A stretch of DNA of 64,000 nucleotides, from contig NZ_AP022673.1 in the NCBI RefSeq assembly GCF_013374115.1, positions 3,366,501 to 3,430,500 on the forward strand, read 5' to 3'. Position 1 is the first letter of the stretch. The number at the start of each line of letters is the position of its first letter. Under the pieces are notes generated by a model, which saw only the letters and a program-made list of their open reading frames with translations, did not search any database and was not told where the DNA came from. The position numbers and the translations under genes are program-made. This stretch comes from Sphingomonas sp. HMP9. GTDB lineage: Bacteria > Pseudomonadota > Alphaproteobacteria > Sphingomonadales > Sphingomonadaceae. Shown here piece after piece: positions 8,604-17,404 of this stretch.

Positions 8604-8632
8604 GAGTGAAGTATAGAAAGTATAGACGCTGG
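8604..8632 (-). promoter_or_regulatory. 29-bp conserved upstream element, copy 2
   Basis: Exact reverse complement of 3412-3440. It reads towards the radical-SAM/UdgX operon and ends 96 nt before its ATG. A degraded look-alike (TATGAAAGTCTAG) follows at 8661-8673. Identity stops sharply at both ends of the 29 bases. Confidence 0.55.
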
Positions 8633-8727
8633 GAGCGTTTTTGCAGGTCCGGCTTCCAGGGTATGAAAGTCTAGCGGTCAAGGCGTCGGAACGCTGGCAG
8701 GATCGGGGCATGTAGGACAGCGATCAG

Positions 8728-8904
8728 TTAGTCGAACACGTAGCGGATCAGGTCGACCATGCCGCCGAGGCTCACGGGCAGGAGCAACAACAAGAAGAGA
8801 TAGACGAAGATCAGGCGGGTCAGCGCCTTTTCGTGGCGATACACGGGCTTGCGTGGAGGCAGGTCCTCCTTGCGTGGCCAGATGCTGGATTCGTCGAGGA
8901 ACAT
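8728..8904 (-). CDS. Small single-span membrane protein (58 aa), unknown
   Basis: ATG at 8904 and TAA at 8728 give 58 residues that look like a real protein. A charged, proline-rich N-terminal part (DESSIWPRKEDLPPRKPVY) is followed by one strong transmembrane helix (RLIFVYLFLLLLLPVSLGG) and a short amphipathic end. The positive charges before the helix suggest the N-terminus stays in the cytoplasm. No family recognised. It lies alone between the radical-SAM operon and a small secreted protein, on the operon's strand but about 220 nt upstream of it, so it could also be a leader gene. A pure chance ORF is less likely given the helix. Confidence 0.55.
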   Translation of the reverse strand: MFLDESSIWPRKEDLPPRKPVYRHEKALTRLIFVYLFLLLLLPVSLGGMVDLIRYVFD

Positions 8905-9024
8905 GGCGCTATCCGAGTGTTGATCCAGTCATAACGACACGAGGCCCGCCAAGTGCCGCGTATCGTCATCATTATTTACATCTTGTCTGCCGTGGTTAGA
9001 CTGCTCGAACCGGGGAGATATAGT

Positions 9025-9306
9025 ATGATGAAAAATAACCGATTCCTGTTCGTTCCTGTTTGTCTTTTCCTGATGGTGTCGACCGCGAGCGCGCAAGCCC
9101 TCGACAATGTTGGCACCGACGTGAAGAAAGAAAAAAAGACCTGTCGGCAGTTGATGCCTACGGGGACGATCATGTCCACGCGTGTCTGCAACACGGCGGT
9201 CGAATGGGCGAAATTCGATGCGATCAATTCGGATGGAGCGGATGACTTTCACAAGGCGCTCAGGATGACGACAACAGGGGAGCGAGGGCCCGGCCCAGGG
9301 CGGTGA
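9025..9306 (+). CDS. Small secreted protein with conserved Cys pair, unknown
   Basis: 93-aa product. The ATG at 9025 (or 9028) follows GGGGAGA at a good distance. The frame upstream to 8953 is rejected because it lacks a ribosome site and the signal peptide (NNRFLFVPVCLFLMVSTASA) begins here. The mature part is short with two cysteines in KKTCRQLMPTGTIMSTRVCNTAVEW, a pattern I associate with small exported proteins of sphingomonads. Base composition at the start is more AT-rich than its surroundings. No function known. It ends 30 nt before the convergent smc stop. Confidence 0.6.
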   Translation: MMKNNRFLFVPVCLFLMVSTASAQALDNVGTDVKKEKKTCRQLMPTGTIMSTRVCNTAVEWAKFDAINSDGADDFHKALRMTTTGERGPGPGR

Positions 9307-9336
9307 ACCGTCCGCGAGTCGCGGTTTGGACATGCG

Positions 9337-12300
9337 TCATTCCGCTGCAATAAGACCCGTCGCGGCTTGGAGGTCGACCGAGACCAGGCGACTGACACCG
9401 CGTTCGATCATCGTCACGCCGAACAGGCGGTGCATGCGGCTCATCGTGACGGCGTTGTGCGTGACGACGAGGTAGCGCGTATCGGTGTCGCGCGCCATGC
9501 GATCGAGAAGATCGCAGAAGCGCTCGATATTGGCGTCGTCGAGCGGTGCGTCGACCTCGTCGAGGACGCAGATCGGCGCGGGATTGGTGAGGAACAGGCC
9601 GAAGATCAGCGCGACCGCCGTCAGGGCCTGTTCGCCACCCGACAGCAACGTGAGGGACTGAAGCCGCTTGCCGGGTGGTTGCGCCATGATCTCCAGTCCG
9701 GCCTCGAGCGGGTCGTCGGAATCTATGAGTTCGAGGTGCGCGGCGCCGCCGTCGAAGAGCGTGGTGAAGAGGCGCTGGAAATGGCCGTTCACCGCCTCGA
9801 ATGCGGCGAGCAGGCGTTGGCGACCTTCGCGGTTGAGCGTCCCTATCGAGCCGCGCAGGCGGTTGACTGCCTGGCCGAGTTCGTCGCGCTCGACGGCGTT
9901 GCCGCGGGAGGCGTCTTCGAGTTCGGCGAGTTCGGTTTCGGCGACGAGGTTGACCGCGCCGATCCGTTCGCGGTCCGTGGTGAGGCGGTCGTGGGCGGCG
10001 GACTCCTCGGCTGGCGCGCGGACGTCGGCGACCGCGAAGCCGAGGCGTTCGGGGAGCACGGGCGCAGGGCATTGGAAGCGCTCACCCGAAAGACGACCGA
10101 GATCGAGGCGGCGCGCCTCGTGGTTATCGACGCGGGCGACAGCGCCGGCGCGGGCTTCGCGCGCTTGGGACAGGGCTTCGGTGGCGGCGCGGTGTGCGTC
10201 GTCGGCGGCGCGGGCAGCGGTTTCTGCACTCTGTTCGGTGGCGAGGAGCGCGTCGGCCGCTGCACGAGCCTCTCGGTGCTTGCCGTCGAGCGTGGTGATG
10301 TCTGCGTCGAGGGCGGCGGGGCGATCGGCGATGGCGGCGAGGTCGGTGCTTAGCGCTGTCTCCCGCGCGTCCATGGCGGCGATGCGCTTGGCGGCTTCAC
10401 CGGCGCGCGCGCGCCAGCTTCGGGTGTCGGCTTGGGCGGCGGACAGGCGTTCGCGGTAGGTGGCGATGCTGCGGTCGAGTGTGGTGCGATCGGCGCGGGC
10501 CTGCGCGACGGCGGCGCGACTGCGTTCGGCGTCGTATTGAAGCGTGGCGACCTGGCGCGCGTTGGCGGTGCCGTCGGGGACCGCGGCCATCGCGGCTTCG
10601 GCGCGGGTGCGGTCGGCCTGCGCGTCGGCGACGTCGTCGGCGATACGGTGCGCGCGGACGTCGAGGTCTGCGCGCTGGGTGGCAAGCCGTTCGAGCGCGG
10701 CGGCGGCGCGGTCTTCCTGGCGGGTTGCGTCGCGCGCGGTAGTCTCGCCGCGTTGCAGGGCGGCGCGGGCGACCTGCGACTGGCTCCGGGCTTCGGCGAT
10801 CCGCGCGTCGATCGTGGCGCGGGTGTGTTCGGCGTCGTCCAGCGTTTTGGCCGCAGCGGGGCGGGTGGCTTGCAGCGCGACGAGCCGGTTGCGGCGGACG
10901 AGGCGTTCGGCGGCGGCCGCGCCGGTACCGGTTGCGGTGAAGCCGTCCCAGCGGCGGAGTCGGCCGTCTCGAGTGACGATCCGCTGGCCGACGGCGAGGT
11001 GTTGCCCTTCGTCGGTCTCGATGACGAACACTTGCGCGAGTCTGCGGGCGAGCGCGGCGGGTGCCTCGACATATCCCGAGAGCGGTTCGGCGTCGGCGGG
11101 CGCTTCGGGATCGCCGGCGCGGGACGCGGCGCCTGCCCATGCGTCGAGCCCGGTGTCGAGATCGTCGCCGAGCGCCGCGGCCAGCGCGCGTTCGTAGCCT
11201 GCGCTGGCCGAGACATGGTCGAGCAACCGGTCGCGGCCGCTACGCTGCGTCGCCTTGGTGAGTGCCGCCATTTCGCTGTCGATCGCGGCAAGGTCGGCGC
11301 GGGCGGTGGCGCGTGTGGTTTCGGCGGCGTCTCGCGCGCTGGTCGCGGCGGCTTCGTCTGTGTCAGCGCGGGCGATGGCTTGGCGGGCTGCCTCTGCAGC
11401 CGCTGTCGCGGCGCGTCGGGCTTCGGCGGCGGTTTCGCGCTCCGCGGCGAGCGGCGCTGGGTCACCGAGGGCGCGTAGGGCGGCGGCGATCTGCGCGGAG
11501 TCCCGGTCCGCGCGATCGGCGCGGGTACGCGCGGCGGCGAGGGCGGCACTGGCGACACGGACTTCGGCGGCGTCGCGGGCCTGGGTTGCGAGCGCCTGGG
11601 CGAGCGAGACCTCCGCATCGCGCGCGCGCCGTTCGGTGTCGGCGAGTGCGGTATCGAGATCGGGGATCGCTGCGGCGGCATCGGCGATCGCGGTGTCGAG
11701 GGCCTTGGCCTCGCCTGCGAGGCGGGCAAGCGCAGCGGCGGCATCGCTGGCGAGCGATCCTTCGCGGGCCCGGTCGTCGGCGATCCGCGTGCGCATGTCG
11801 GCCAGGTCGGCGATCCGGCGCGCGACGCTGGTCTTTTCGGTCCTGAGCGCGGCAAGGCGGTGCGCGAGGTCACCGACCAGGTCGCGCGCGGCGAGGGCTG
11901 CGGTGCGGGCGGTGGAGACGACGTCGATCGCCCGGAGTTTATCGGCGGCGGCTGCGCGTTCGGCGTCCGTGCCCGCGCGGACCTGGGCTTCGGCGGCGGT
12001 GGCTTCGGCCATGGCGGCATCGGATGCGGTGGCGGCGTCGCGCCAGCGGGCGAACAGCGTGCGGGCCTCGGCGATGCGGATCTGCGCGGAGACGAGGCGG
12101 TAGCGTTCGGCGGCGCGGGCCTGGCGTTTGAGCGTGGCGGCGCGCGCATCCTGGTCGGAGATGATCTCGTCGAGCTTGGCGAGATTGGCTTCGGTCGCGC
12201 GCAATTTGCCCTCGGCGTCCTTGCGGCGGACATGGAGCCCGGCGATCCCGGCGGCCTCCTCCAGCATCGCGCGACGGTCGGCGGGCTTGGCGGCGATGAC

Positions 12301-12723
12301 TGCGCCGATCTTCCCCTGGCTGACGAGCGCGGGCGAATGCGCGCCGGTGGCGGCGTCGGCGAACAGGAGGCCGACGTCCTTCGCGCGGACGTCGCGGCCG
12401 TCGATCCGGTAGGCGGAGCCGGCGCCGCGCTCGATCCGGCGGACGATCTCGCGTTCGTCACCGGCTATTTCGGCGAGGATCGAGACTTCGGCGAAATCGC
12501 GCGGCGGGCGGGTCGCGGTGCCGGCGAAGATGACGTCGTCCATGCCGGCGCCGCGCAGCGATTTCGCGCTGGCCTCGCCCATCGTCCAGCGCAGCGCTTC
12601 GAGGAGGTTGGACTTGCCGCAGCCGTTGGGGCCGACGACGCCGGTCAGGCCGGGTTCGATGCGGAGATCGGCGGGGTCGACGAAGCTCTTGAAGCCGGTG
12701 ATGCGGAGGCGCTTGATCTGCAT
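9337..12723 (-). CDS. smc: Chromosome segregation protein SMC
   Basis: 1128-aa SMC ATPase, the core of the bacterial condensin that organises and segregates the chromosome. The N-terminal head begins with MQIKRLRITGFKSF and Walker A GPNGCGKS (31-38). Two very long Ala/Arg/Glu-rich coiled coils flank a central hinge. The C-terminal head carries the signature LSGGEQALTAVALIFG and Walker B CVLDEVDAPLDDAN. Length is normal for alphaproteobacteria. The long open frames opposite this gene, up to about 700 codons, are GC-skew shadows. No scpA/scpB lie next to it. Downstream on the same strand is nothing but the small secreted gene, which is convergent. Confidence 0.97.
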   Translation of the reverse strand: MQIKRLRITGFKSFVDPADLRIEPGLTGVVGPNGCGKSNLLEALRWTMGEASAKSLRGAGMDDVIFAGTATRPPRDFAEVSILAEIAGDEREIVRRIERGAGSAYRIDGRDVRAKDVGLLFADAATGAHSPALVSQGKIGAVIAAKPADRRAMLEEAAGIAGLHVRRKDAEGKLRATEANLAKLDEIISDQDARAATLKRQARAAERYRLVSAQIRIAEARTLFARWRDAATASDAAMAEATAAEAQVRAGTDAERAAAADKLRAIDVVSTARTAALAARDLVGDLAHRLAALRTEKTSVARRIADLADMRTRIADDRAREGSLASDAAAALARLAGEAKALDTAIADAAAAIPDLDTALADTERRARDAEVSLAQALATQARDAAEVRVASAALAAARTRADRADRDSAQIAAALRALGDPAPLAAERETAAEARRAATAAAEAARQAIARADTDEAAATSARDAAETTRATARADLAAIDSEMAALTKATQRSGRDRLLDHVSASAGYERALAAALGDDLDTGLDAWAGAASRAGDPEAPADAEPLSGYVEAPAALARRLAQVFVIETDEGQHLAVGQRIVTRDGRLRRWDGFTATGTGAAAAERLVRRNRLVALQATRPAAAKTLDDAEHTRATIDARIAEARSQSQVARAALQRGETTARDATRQEDRAAAALERLATQRADLDVRAHRIADDVADAQADRTRAEAAMAAVPDGTANARQVATLQYDAERSRAAVAQARADRTTLDRSIATYRERLSAAQADTRSWRARAGEAAKRIAAMDARETALSTDLAAIADRPAALDADITTLDGKHREARAAADALLATEQSAETAARAADDAHRAATEALSQAREARAGAVARVDNHEARRLDLGRLSGERFQCPAPVLPERLGFAVADVRAPAEESAAHDRLTTDRERIGAVNLVAETELAELEDASRGNAVERDELGQAVNRLRGSIGTLNREGRQRLLAAFEAVNGHFQRLFTTLFDGGAAHLELIDSDDPLEAGLEIMAQPPGKRLQSLTLLSGGEQALTAVALIFGLFLTNPAPICVLDEVDAPLDDANIERFCDLLDRMARDTDTRYLVVTHNAVTMSRMHRLFGVTMIERGVSRLVSVDLQAATGLIAAE

Positions 12724-12764
12724 TTTTGCGCCTCCCCCCGACGGTTATGATTTTATGCCGAACC

Positions 12765-12827
12765 GTCCTTGTGTCCCCGCGAAGGCGGGGACCCAGACTA
12801 GGCTCCCGCCTTCGCGGGAGAACAGGG
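12765..12827. repeat. Palindromic repeat, gcgaaggcg type
   Basis: Two adjacent hairpins in inverted order, TCCCCGCGAAGGCGGGGA and CTCCCGCCTTCGCGGGAG, followed by AACAGGG. The same family recurs at 59726-59807 and, diverged, at 47684-47763. Confidence 0.75.
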
Positions 12828-12854
12828 AAGAGATGACATCTGCCCAAACGTCCA

Positions 12855-12957
12855 CCACCCCGGCGGAGGCCGGGGCCCAGTTGGAGAGGTCGCAGTAACG
12901 ACGCGCAACGCACGTCAGCACCGTCCCCCAATTGGGCCCCGGCCTTCGCCGGGGTGG
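12855..12957. repeat. Palindromic repeat, CCACCCCGGC type
   Basis: Long inverted repeat: outer arms CCACCCCGGCGGAGGCCGGG and its near reverse complement, with inner arms around CCCAGTTGG/CCAATTGGG. A second copy is at 63563-63666. Together with the adjacent element it fills the smc upstream gap, so no clean promoter can be assigned for smc. Confidence 0.75.
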
Positions 12958-12977
12958 GGCGTCGCGCGAGGGTTAGC

Positions 12978-13718
12978 TTACGCCCCCGCCGCCTTCAGCG
13001 CCTTCTCCATCTGATCCCAGCTCACGACCTGGTCGAGCTTCTTGTCGTTCAGCAGGAACGTCGGCGTGCCCGTCACGGTCCCTGCCTGCATGGCGTTTTC
13101 GGTCGGCTTGGCCATCACTTCGAGCTGCTTCTGGTCGGCGAGGCAAGCGCGCGCCTTGGCTTCGGGGATGCCGCGCTGCTTGACGAAATCGATCGCGCCC
13201 ATCTGTTCGGCGAGCTTGGTCGCGACGACCGTCGGCGGCTGGTTGGCGAGTTCCTGCTGCTGCGCGGGCGTCATCACCTGGAGCTTGTCGAGGAACGCGA
13301 TCTGGTTGCCGTACATCTGCTCGAGGATCGGGAAGAACGGCGCGACGCCGCCGCACTGGCCGAGCAGCGTCAGCGCGACGTCGGGCGCACCGTGGACGAG
13401 GAAGTCGCGGAATTCGAAGCTGACTTTCCCGGTCGCGACATATTTCTCGGTCAGCGGCCTGTACGCCTCGCGGGCGAACGCACCGCAGGTCGGGCATGAG
13501 CGCGCGCCGTATTCGACCAGCTTGATGGCAGCGTTCGGATTGCCCATCAGATAGCCCTCGGGGGTCTTCACGACCGTCTCGGTCCAGTTCTGGCCGGCGG
13601 GTGCGGCGGCGGCGGCGACGGGCGCGGCGGCAGGCGCATCGACGTTGCCGGTGGAATCATTCTTCGAGCAGGCGGCGAGCGCGAGCGGCAGGACGGCGAG
13701 CGTGGTCAGCAACTTCAT
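12978..13718 (-). CDS. DsbA-family thioredoxin-fold lipoprotein
   Basis: 246-aa exported thiol oxidoreductase. Lipobox LAAC at residue 17 predicts a lipoprotein anchored in the envelope. An Ala/Pro-rich linker precedes the thioredoxin fold. The active-site pair is C75-PT-C78 (RSCPTCGAF) and the cis-proline loop is VTGTPTFLL. The helical insertion typical of DsbA lies between. It probably introduces or shuffles disulfides in exported proteins, with re-oxidation by a DsbB. A second DsbA-like gene ends 26 nt upstream on the same strand, indicating a tandem duplication and one transcript. Confidence 0.88.
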   Translation of the reverse strand: MKLLTTLAVLPLALAACSKNDSTGNVDAPAAAPVAAAAAPAGQNWTETVVKTPEGYLMGNPNAAIKLVEYGARSCPTCGAFAREAYRPLTEKYVATGKVSFEFRDFLVHGAPDVALTLLGQCGGVAPFFPILEQMYGNQIAFLDKLQVMTPAQQQELANQPPTVVATKLAEQMGAIDFVKQRGIPEAKARACLADQKQLEVMAKPTENAMQAGTVTGTPTFLLNDKKLDQVVSWDQMEKALKAAGA

Positions 13719-13744
13719 CGGAATACTCCAGTGGATCGGGTAAA

Positions 13745-14410
13745 TTAGCGGGCGCCGGCCTTGCGCAGCGCGGGTTCGAGCTGGTCCCAGCCGACGTGCG
13801 GAACCATCTTGCCGTTGAGGTAGAAGGTCGGCGTGGAGTCGATCTCCTTGGGTGCGTCGGCGGTCAGTTTGACGATCCGGTCGATCTCGGGCTGGTTGGC
13901 GAAGCAGGCGTTTATCGCCGCATCCGAGAGCCCGCGTGCTTTAACGAACGCGGTCAGGCCGGAGCCGTCGGCGTTGGCGCGGACCTGCGCGGCGGCCGGG
14001 TACATGGCGAGCCGTGCGGCGTTGCCCTGCTGATACTCGATCCCGCGCTCCAGCCATTGCGGCTGCGCGGCGAAGATCGCGGACGAGGTAGCGGAGAAGC
14101 CCTTGGGTCCGGTGCAGCGCGCGAGGATCGCCGCCGCCAGGTCGAGCCGGTCGCGGATGAAGCTGCGGACTTCGAGGCTGGTCGAGCCCGACGCGATCAT
14201 CTGGCGCTTGAGCACGGGTTCGGACTTCACCGAGAAGTCGGCGCAGTGCGAGCAGGTGTAGCTGGCATATTCGACCAGCTTCACGCGCGCGGCGGGGTTG
14301 CCGATCAGGTAGGCGCCCGACGGGAGGATGCGCGCGGTCTGCGACCAGTCGCGTTTCGGCGCGGCACCGGTCAGGAGGAAGAGGGCGAAGACGGCAAGGA
14401 AGACGCGCAT
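13745..14410 (-). CDS. DsbA-family periplasmic thiol-disulfide protein
   Basis: 221 aa with a short signal peptide (FLAVFALFLLTGAAP). Active site C53-SH-C56 (YTCSHCADF), closer to the classical CPHC of DsbA than its neighbour's CPTC. Cis-proline loop DSTPTFYLNG. It shares the GNP-A-KLVEY lead-in with the downstream DsbA-like lipoprotein, so the pair is paralogous. The ATG overlaps the DUF721 stop by one base (TGATG), so translation is coupled. Confidence 0.88.
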   Translation of the reverse strand: MRVFLAVFALFLLTGAAPKRDWSQTARILPSGAYLIGNPAARVKLVEYASYTCSHCADFSVKSEPVLKRQMIASGSTSLEVRSFIRDRLDLAAAILARCTGPKGFSATSSAIFAAQPQWLERGIEYQQGNAARLAMYPAAAQVRANADGSGLTAFVKARGLSDAAINACFANQPEIDRIVKLTADAPKEIDSTPTFYLNGKMVPHVGWDQLEPALRKAGAR

Positions 14411-14976
14411 CAGTTGATCCTGGGAAGGCCGTGCGTCGAGGCGACTCCGGCGGCGAGGGATTCGAGGACGGCGCGCAGTTCCGGATCGGCGATGCCCTTC
14501 AGGCTCGCACCGAGATCGACGGGAACCGGGCGGATCGAAGGCGGGGCGCGGCGGGGGGCGGGGGGCGCGACTTCACCCTGGCGGATCGCGACTTTCACGA
14601 TCGCCGCGTAGCCGAAGAAGCGGTTCACGCGCTCGATGATCTCGGGCGCGATGTGCTGCATCATCGGCGCGTGTGCGCCGCGGACGGTGAGCGTGAGGAC
14701 GCCGTCCTGCTTCTTGCCGAGCGGGAAGCGGATCGATTCGGGGATGCTGGCGCCCGCGAGCTTCGCGCCGACGATCTCGGGCCAGCGGCTGACGATCGAC
14801 GACTGGACGAAGCCGAATCGCCGGAACGCCGCGCCGCCGATCGCGGGCAGCAGCTCGGCGACCGCGCGCGAGCGGTTCTCGCGCGGGGCGTCGGGATCGG
14901 TCTTGCCCTTCACGCGGCGCTTGGGCGTCGCAGCTTTGGGCAGGGAAACGGGCGGCTTGCTCATCCGCAATCCCAT
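14410..14976 (-). CDS. DUF721 protein, DciA-like
   Basis: 188 aa. The central part (VQSSIVSRWPEIVGAKLAGA, then GVLTLTVRGAHAPMMQ and IIERVNRFFGY) is the DUF721 domain found in DciA, the ancestral loader of the DnaB replicative helicase. Both ends are low complexity. The ATG at 14976 is used; ATG 14964 (MSKPP) is equally possible. It is first in a minus-strand run DUF721-dsbA-dsbA and diverges from mutY with only 14 nt between starts, so promoters must lie inside the opposing genes or overlap. Confidence 0.75.
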   Translation of the reverse strand: MGLRMSKPPVSLPKAATPKRRVKGKTDPDAPRENRSRAVAELLPAIGGAAFRRFGFVQSSIVSRWPEIVGAKLAGASIPESIRFPLGKKQDGVLTLTVRGAHAPMMQHIAPEIIERVNRFFGYAAIVKVAIRQGEVAPPAPRRAPPSIRPVPVDLGASLKGIADPELRAVLESLAAGVASTHGLPRIN

Positions 14977-14990
14977 GCCATAGGCGACGC

Positions 14991-16055
14991 GTGAACGCCA
15001 AGCGCTCTTCGGTCTCGACGGCCCTGCTCGACTGGTATGATGCGCATCGCCGCGACCTGCCGTGGCGCGCGAAGCCCGGTGAAGCGGTCGATCCGTACCG
15101 GGTGTGGCTGTCCGAGGTGATGTTGCAGCAGACGACGGTCGCCGCGGTGACGCCGCGGTTCCTGGCGTGGACGGCGCGGTGGCCGGATTTCGCGAGTCTC
15201 GCGGCGGCGGACGATGCCGATGTGATGGCCGCGTGGGCGGGGCTCGGCTATTATGCGCGGGCCCGCAACCTGGTGAAGGCGGCGAAGGCGGTGGTCGCCG
15301 AGCATGGCGGCGTTTTTCCGCGGACCGAGGCTGAGCTGCGAGAGTTGCCCGGCCTCGGCGCCTATACCGCGGCGGCGGTGGCGGCGATCGCGTTTGGCGA
15401 GCGCGCGGTGGTGGTCGATGCGAATGTCGAGCGCGTCGTCGCGCGGCTGTTCGCGATCGAGACGCCTTTGCCGGCGGCGCGGCCGGCGATTCGGGTGGCG
15501 GCGGACTCGATCACGCCCGACGCGCGGGCGGGCGATTTCGCGCAGGCGATGATGGATCTGGGCTCGGGGACCTGCACGACGCGCAGTCCGAAATGCCTGC
15601 TCTGCCCGATCCGTGAGTTTTGCGAGGGGTTCAGGCAGGGCGCACCCGAGCGGTTGCCGGTCAAGGCGAAGAAGGCGGCCAAGCCGCAGCGTTTCGGCAC
15701 GATCTTCTGGCTGGAACGCGATGGGCAGGTGCTGCTGGTGCGGCGGCCGGATACGGGGCTGCTCGGCGGGATGCGCGCGTTTCCGACCGGGCCTTGGGGC
15801 GACGGCCCACCCGGGTTCGAGGATGCGCCGGCGCAGGCGGAGTGGCGGATGCTGGACGCGACGGTCGCGCACGGATTTACCCATTTCGATCTGCAACTGA
15901 CGCTTGCGGTGGCGACGGTCGAGGCGCATCAACCCCGCGTTCCACCGGCAAGCGAATGGTGGCCGATCGACGACCTGGATACCGCCGGGCTTCCAACCGT
16001 TTTCGCTAAAGCCGGTAAAGTCATACGAAACTGGGCCATACGGAGAGCTGCATGA
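14991..16055 (+). CDS. mutY: A/G-specific adenine DNA glycosylase MutY
   Basis: 354-aa base-excision repair enzyme that removes adenine mispaired with 8-oxoguanine. N-terminal helix-hairpin-helix glycosylase domain: SEVMLQQTTV with the catalytic glutamate, LPGLGAYTAAAVAAIAFGE, and VDANVERV with the catalytic aspartate. The Fe-S loop is C-x6-C-x2-C-x5-C (CTTRSPKCLLCPIREFC). The C-terminal NUDIX-like domain recognises 8-oxoG. The GTG at 14991 is the start; no better ATG exists upstream. It overlaps the next gene by ATGA. Confidence 0.96.
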   Translation: MNAKRSSVSTALLDWYDAHRRDLPWRAKPGEAVDPYRVWLSEVMLQQTTVAAVTPRFLAWTARWPDFASLAAADDADVMAAWAGLGYYARARNLVKAAKAVVAEHGGVFPRTEAELRELPGLGAYTAAAVAAIAFGERAVVVDANVERVVARLFAIETPLPAARPAIRVAADSITPDARAGDFAQAMMDLGSGTCTTRSPKCLLCPIREFCEGFRQGAPERLPVKAKKAAKPQRFGTIFWLERDGQVLLVRRPDTGLLGGMRAFPTGPWGDGPPGFEDAPAQAEWRMLDATVAHGFTHFDLQLTLAVATVEAHQPRVPPASEWWPIDDLDTAGLPTVFAKAGKVIRNWAIRRAA

Positions 16056-17404
16056 AATTGGTGCACTGGATTTCGACGGGCGGCCTAGCCGCACTGGCCG
16101 CGGCCACGGCCTATGCCCAGCAGGCGCAGCCCCGCCCGCAGCCTTCTCCACAGGTCCGTCCGACGCCGCGGATGACGATCCCGGTTAACGCGCTGCTGCC
16201 CGCTACGTCCACGCTGTTCGACGGCTATGTCGCGCAGAACAAGATGCCGGGGATCGTTGGGGCGTTCGGGGCTGGCGACGGTCCGACGCTGTTCCCGTCC
16301 GCGGGCAAGATCAGCGACGATCCAAACGCGCCCGCCGCCGGCCCCGATTCGCTGTGGCGCGTCTATTCGATGAGCAAGCCGATCACCGGCATGTCGGCGA
16401 TGATGCTGATCGAGGACGGCAAGCTCAACCTCGACGATCCGGTCAGCAAATACATCCCGGCGTTCAAGGACATGAAGGTGGCGACGAGCCCCGACACGTC
16501 GCTCGCCACGCGCCCCGCGACGCGGCCGATCACGATCCGCAACCTGCTGACGCATACCGCCGGGCTCGGCTACACGATCGTCACCAAGGGGCCGCTGCTC
16601 AAAGAGTATGAGCGGCTCGGGATCCTGCCGCTGTCGGTCAGCGCGGCGATGGAAGAGAAGATGCGGCCCGTGCGGCCTAAGTCGCTCGAAGACTTCGCGA
16701 ACCGCGTCGCGACGCTCCCGCTGATCGCGGAACCGGGGACCAAGTGGAGCTATTCGATCGGGCTCGACGTGATGGGGCGCGTGATCGAGGTGGCGAGCGG
16801 CATGAGCTTCGAGCGGTTCGTGCAGACGCGGCTGTTCGATCCGCTCAAGATGCGGTCGAGCTTCTGGCAGGTGCCGCAGAGCGAGGTCGGGCGCCTGGCG
16901 ACGAACTACGCGTTCGTCGGCGACACGCGGACGCCGCTCGATCCCGCCGCGACGTCGGTGTTCCTGCAGAAGCCGAGCTTTCCGTATGGCGGCGCGGGGC
17001 TGGTGATGTCGGCGCGCGATTACGACCGGTTCCTGCACATGATCCAGGACGGCGGCACGCTCGACGGCGTGCGCGTGATGAAGCCCGAGACGATTGCGCT
17101 GGCGACGTCGAACCTGTTGCCGACAGGCGTCGTGTTCGGCGGGGTCGGTGGCGGCACGGGGGGCACGAAGGGCAGCAACATGGGCTTTGGCGCGGGCGGG
17201 TCGGTGGTGCTCGCCACCACCCCGAACGGACCGGGCAAGGGCACCTATGCCTGGGGCGGTGAGGCGGGGACTATCGCCTGGGTCGATCCGGTCAAGCATT
17301 CGCGCGGCAATGTGATGGTCAACTACTTCCCGGCGGATCGGATTCCGCTGCGGGAGCAGGTAGTCTCGGCATTGATGCAGGATGCGGCGAGGTTGCGCCG
17401 ATGA
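16052..17404 (+). CDS. Exported serine hydrolase, class C beta-lactamase fold
   Basis: 450 aa with a Sec signal peptide ending near TAYAQQ, so periplasmic. The active-site S106-MS-K109 motif (YSMSKPITG) and the tyrosine motif WSYSIG place it in the beta-lactamase/esterase EstB/DD-peptidase superfamily. The third motif is not the KTG of true AmpC, which makes an esterase or peptidase role more likely than antibiotic resistance. It overlaps mutY and nudC by 4 nt each, so the three are co-translated although their functions have no obvious link. Confidence 0.85.
   Translation: MKLVHWISTGGLAALAAATAYAQQAQPRPQPSPQVRPTPRMTIPVNALLPATSTLFDGYVAQNKMPGIVGAFGAGDGPTLFPSAGKISDDPNAPAAGPDSLWRVYSMSKPITGMSAMMLIEDGKLNLDDPVSKYIPAFKDMKVATSPDTSLATRPATRPITIRNLLTHTAGLGYTIVTKGPLLKEYERLGILPLSVSAAMEEKMRPVRPKSLEDFANRVATLPLIAEPGTKWSYSIGLDVMGRVIEVASGMSFERFVQTRLFDPLKMRSSFWQVPQSEVGRLATNYAFVGDTRTPLDPAATSVFLQKPSFPYGGAGLVMSARDYDRFLHMIQDGGTLDGVRVMKPETIALATSNLLPTGVVFGGVGGGTGGTKGSNMGFGAGGSVVLATTPNGPGKGTYAWGGEAGTIAWVDPVKHSRGNVMVNYFPADRIPLREQVVSALMQDAARLRR

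Noticed and set aside
3412..8632. Transposon bounded by the 29-bp inverted repeats
   Set aside because: No transposase or recombinase inside, no target duplication seen, and ordinary housekeeping-type genes between; kept only as an alternative.
8953..9024. Upstream extension of the small secreted protein (MPRIVIIIYILSAV...)
   Set aside because: No ribosome site, and it would put a second hydrophobic stretch before a complete signal peptide at 9025.
10350..12461. Very long open frames opposite or overlapping smc (up to about 700 codons)
   Set aside because: Pro/Arg/Ser-rich translations typical of shadow frames in GC-rich DNA; smc has all family motifs.
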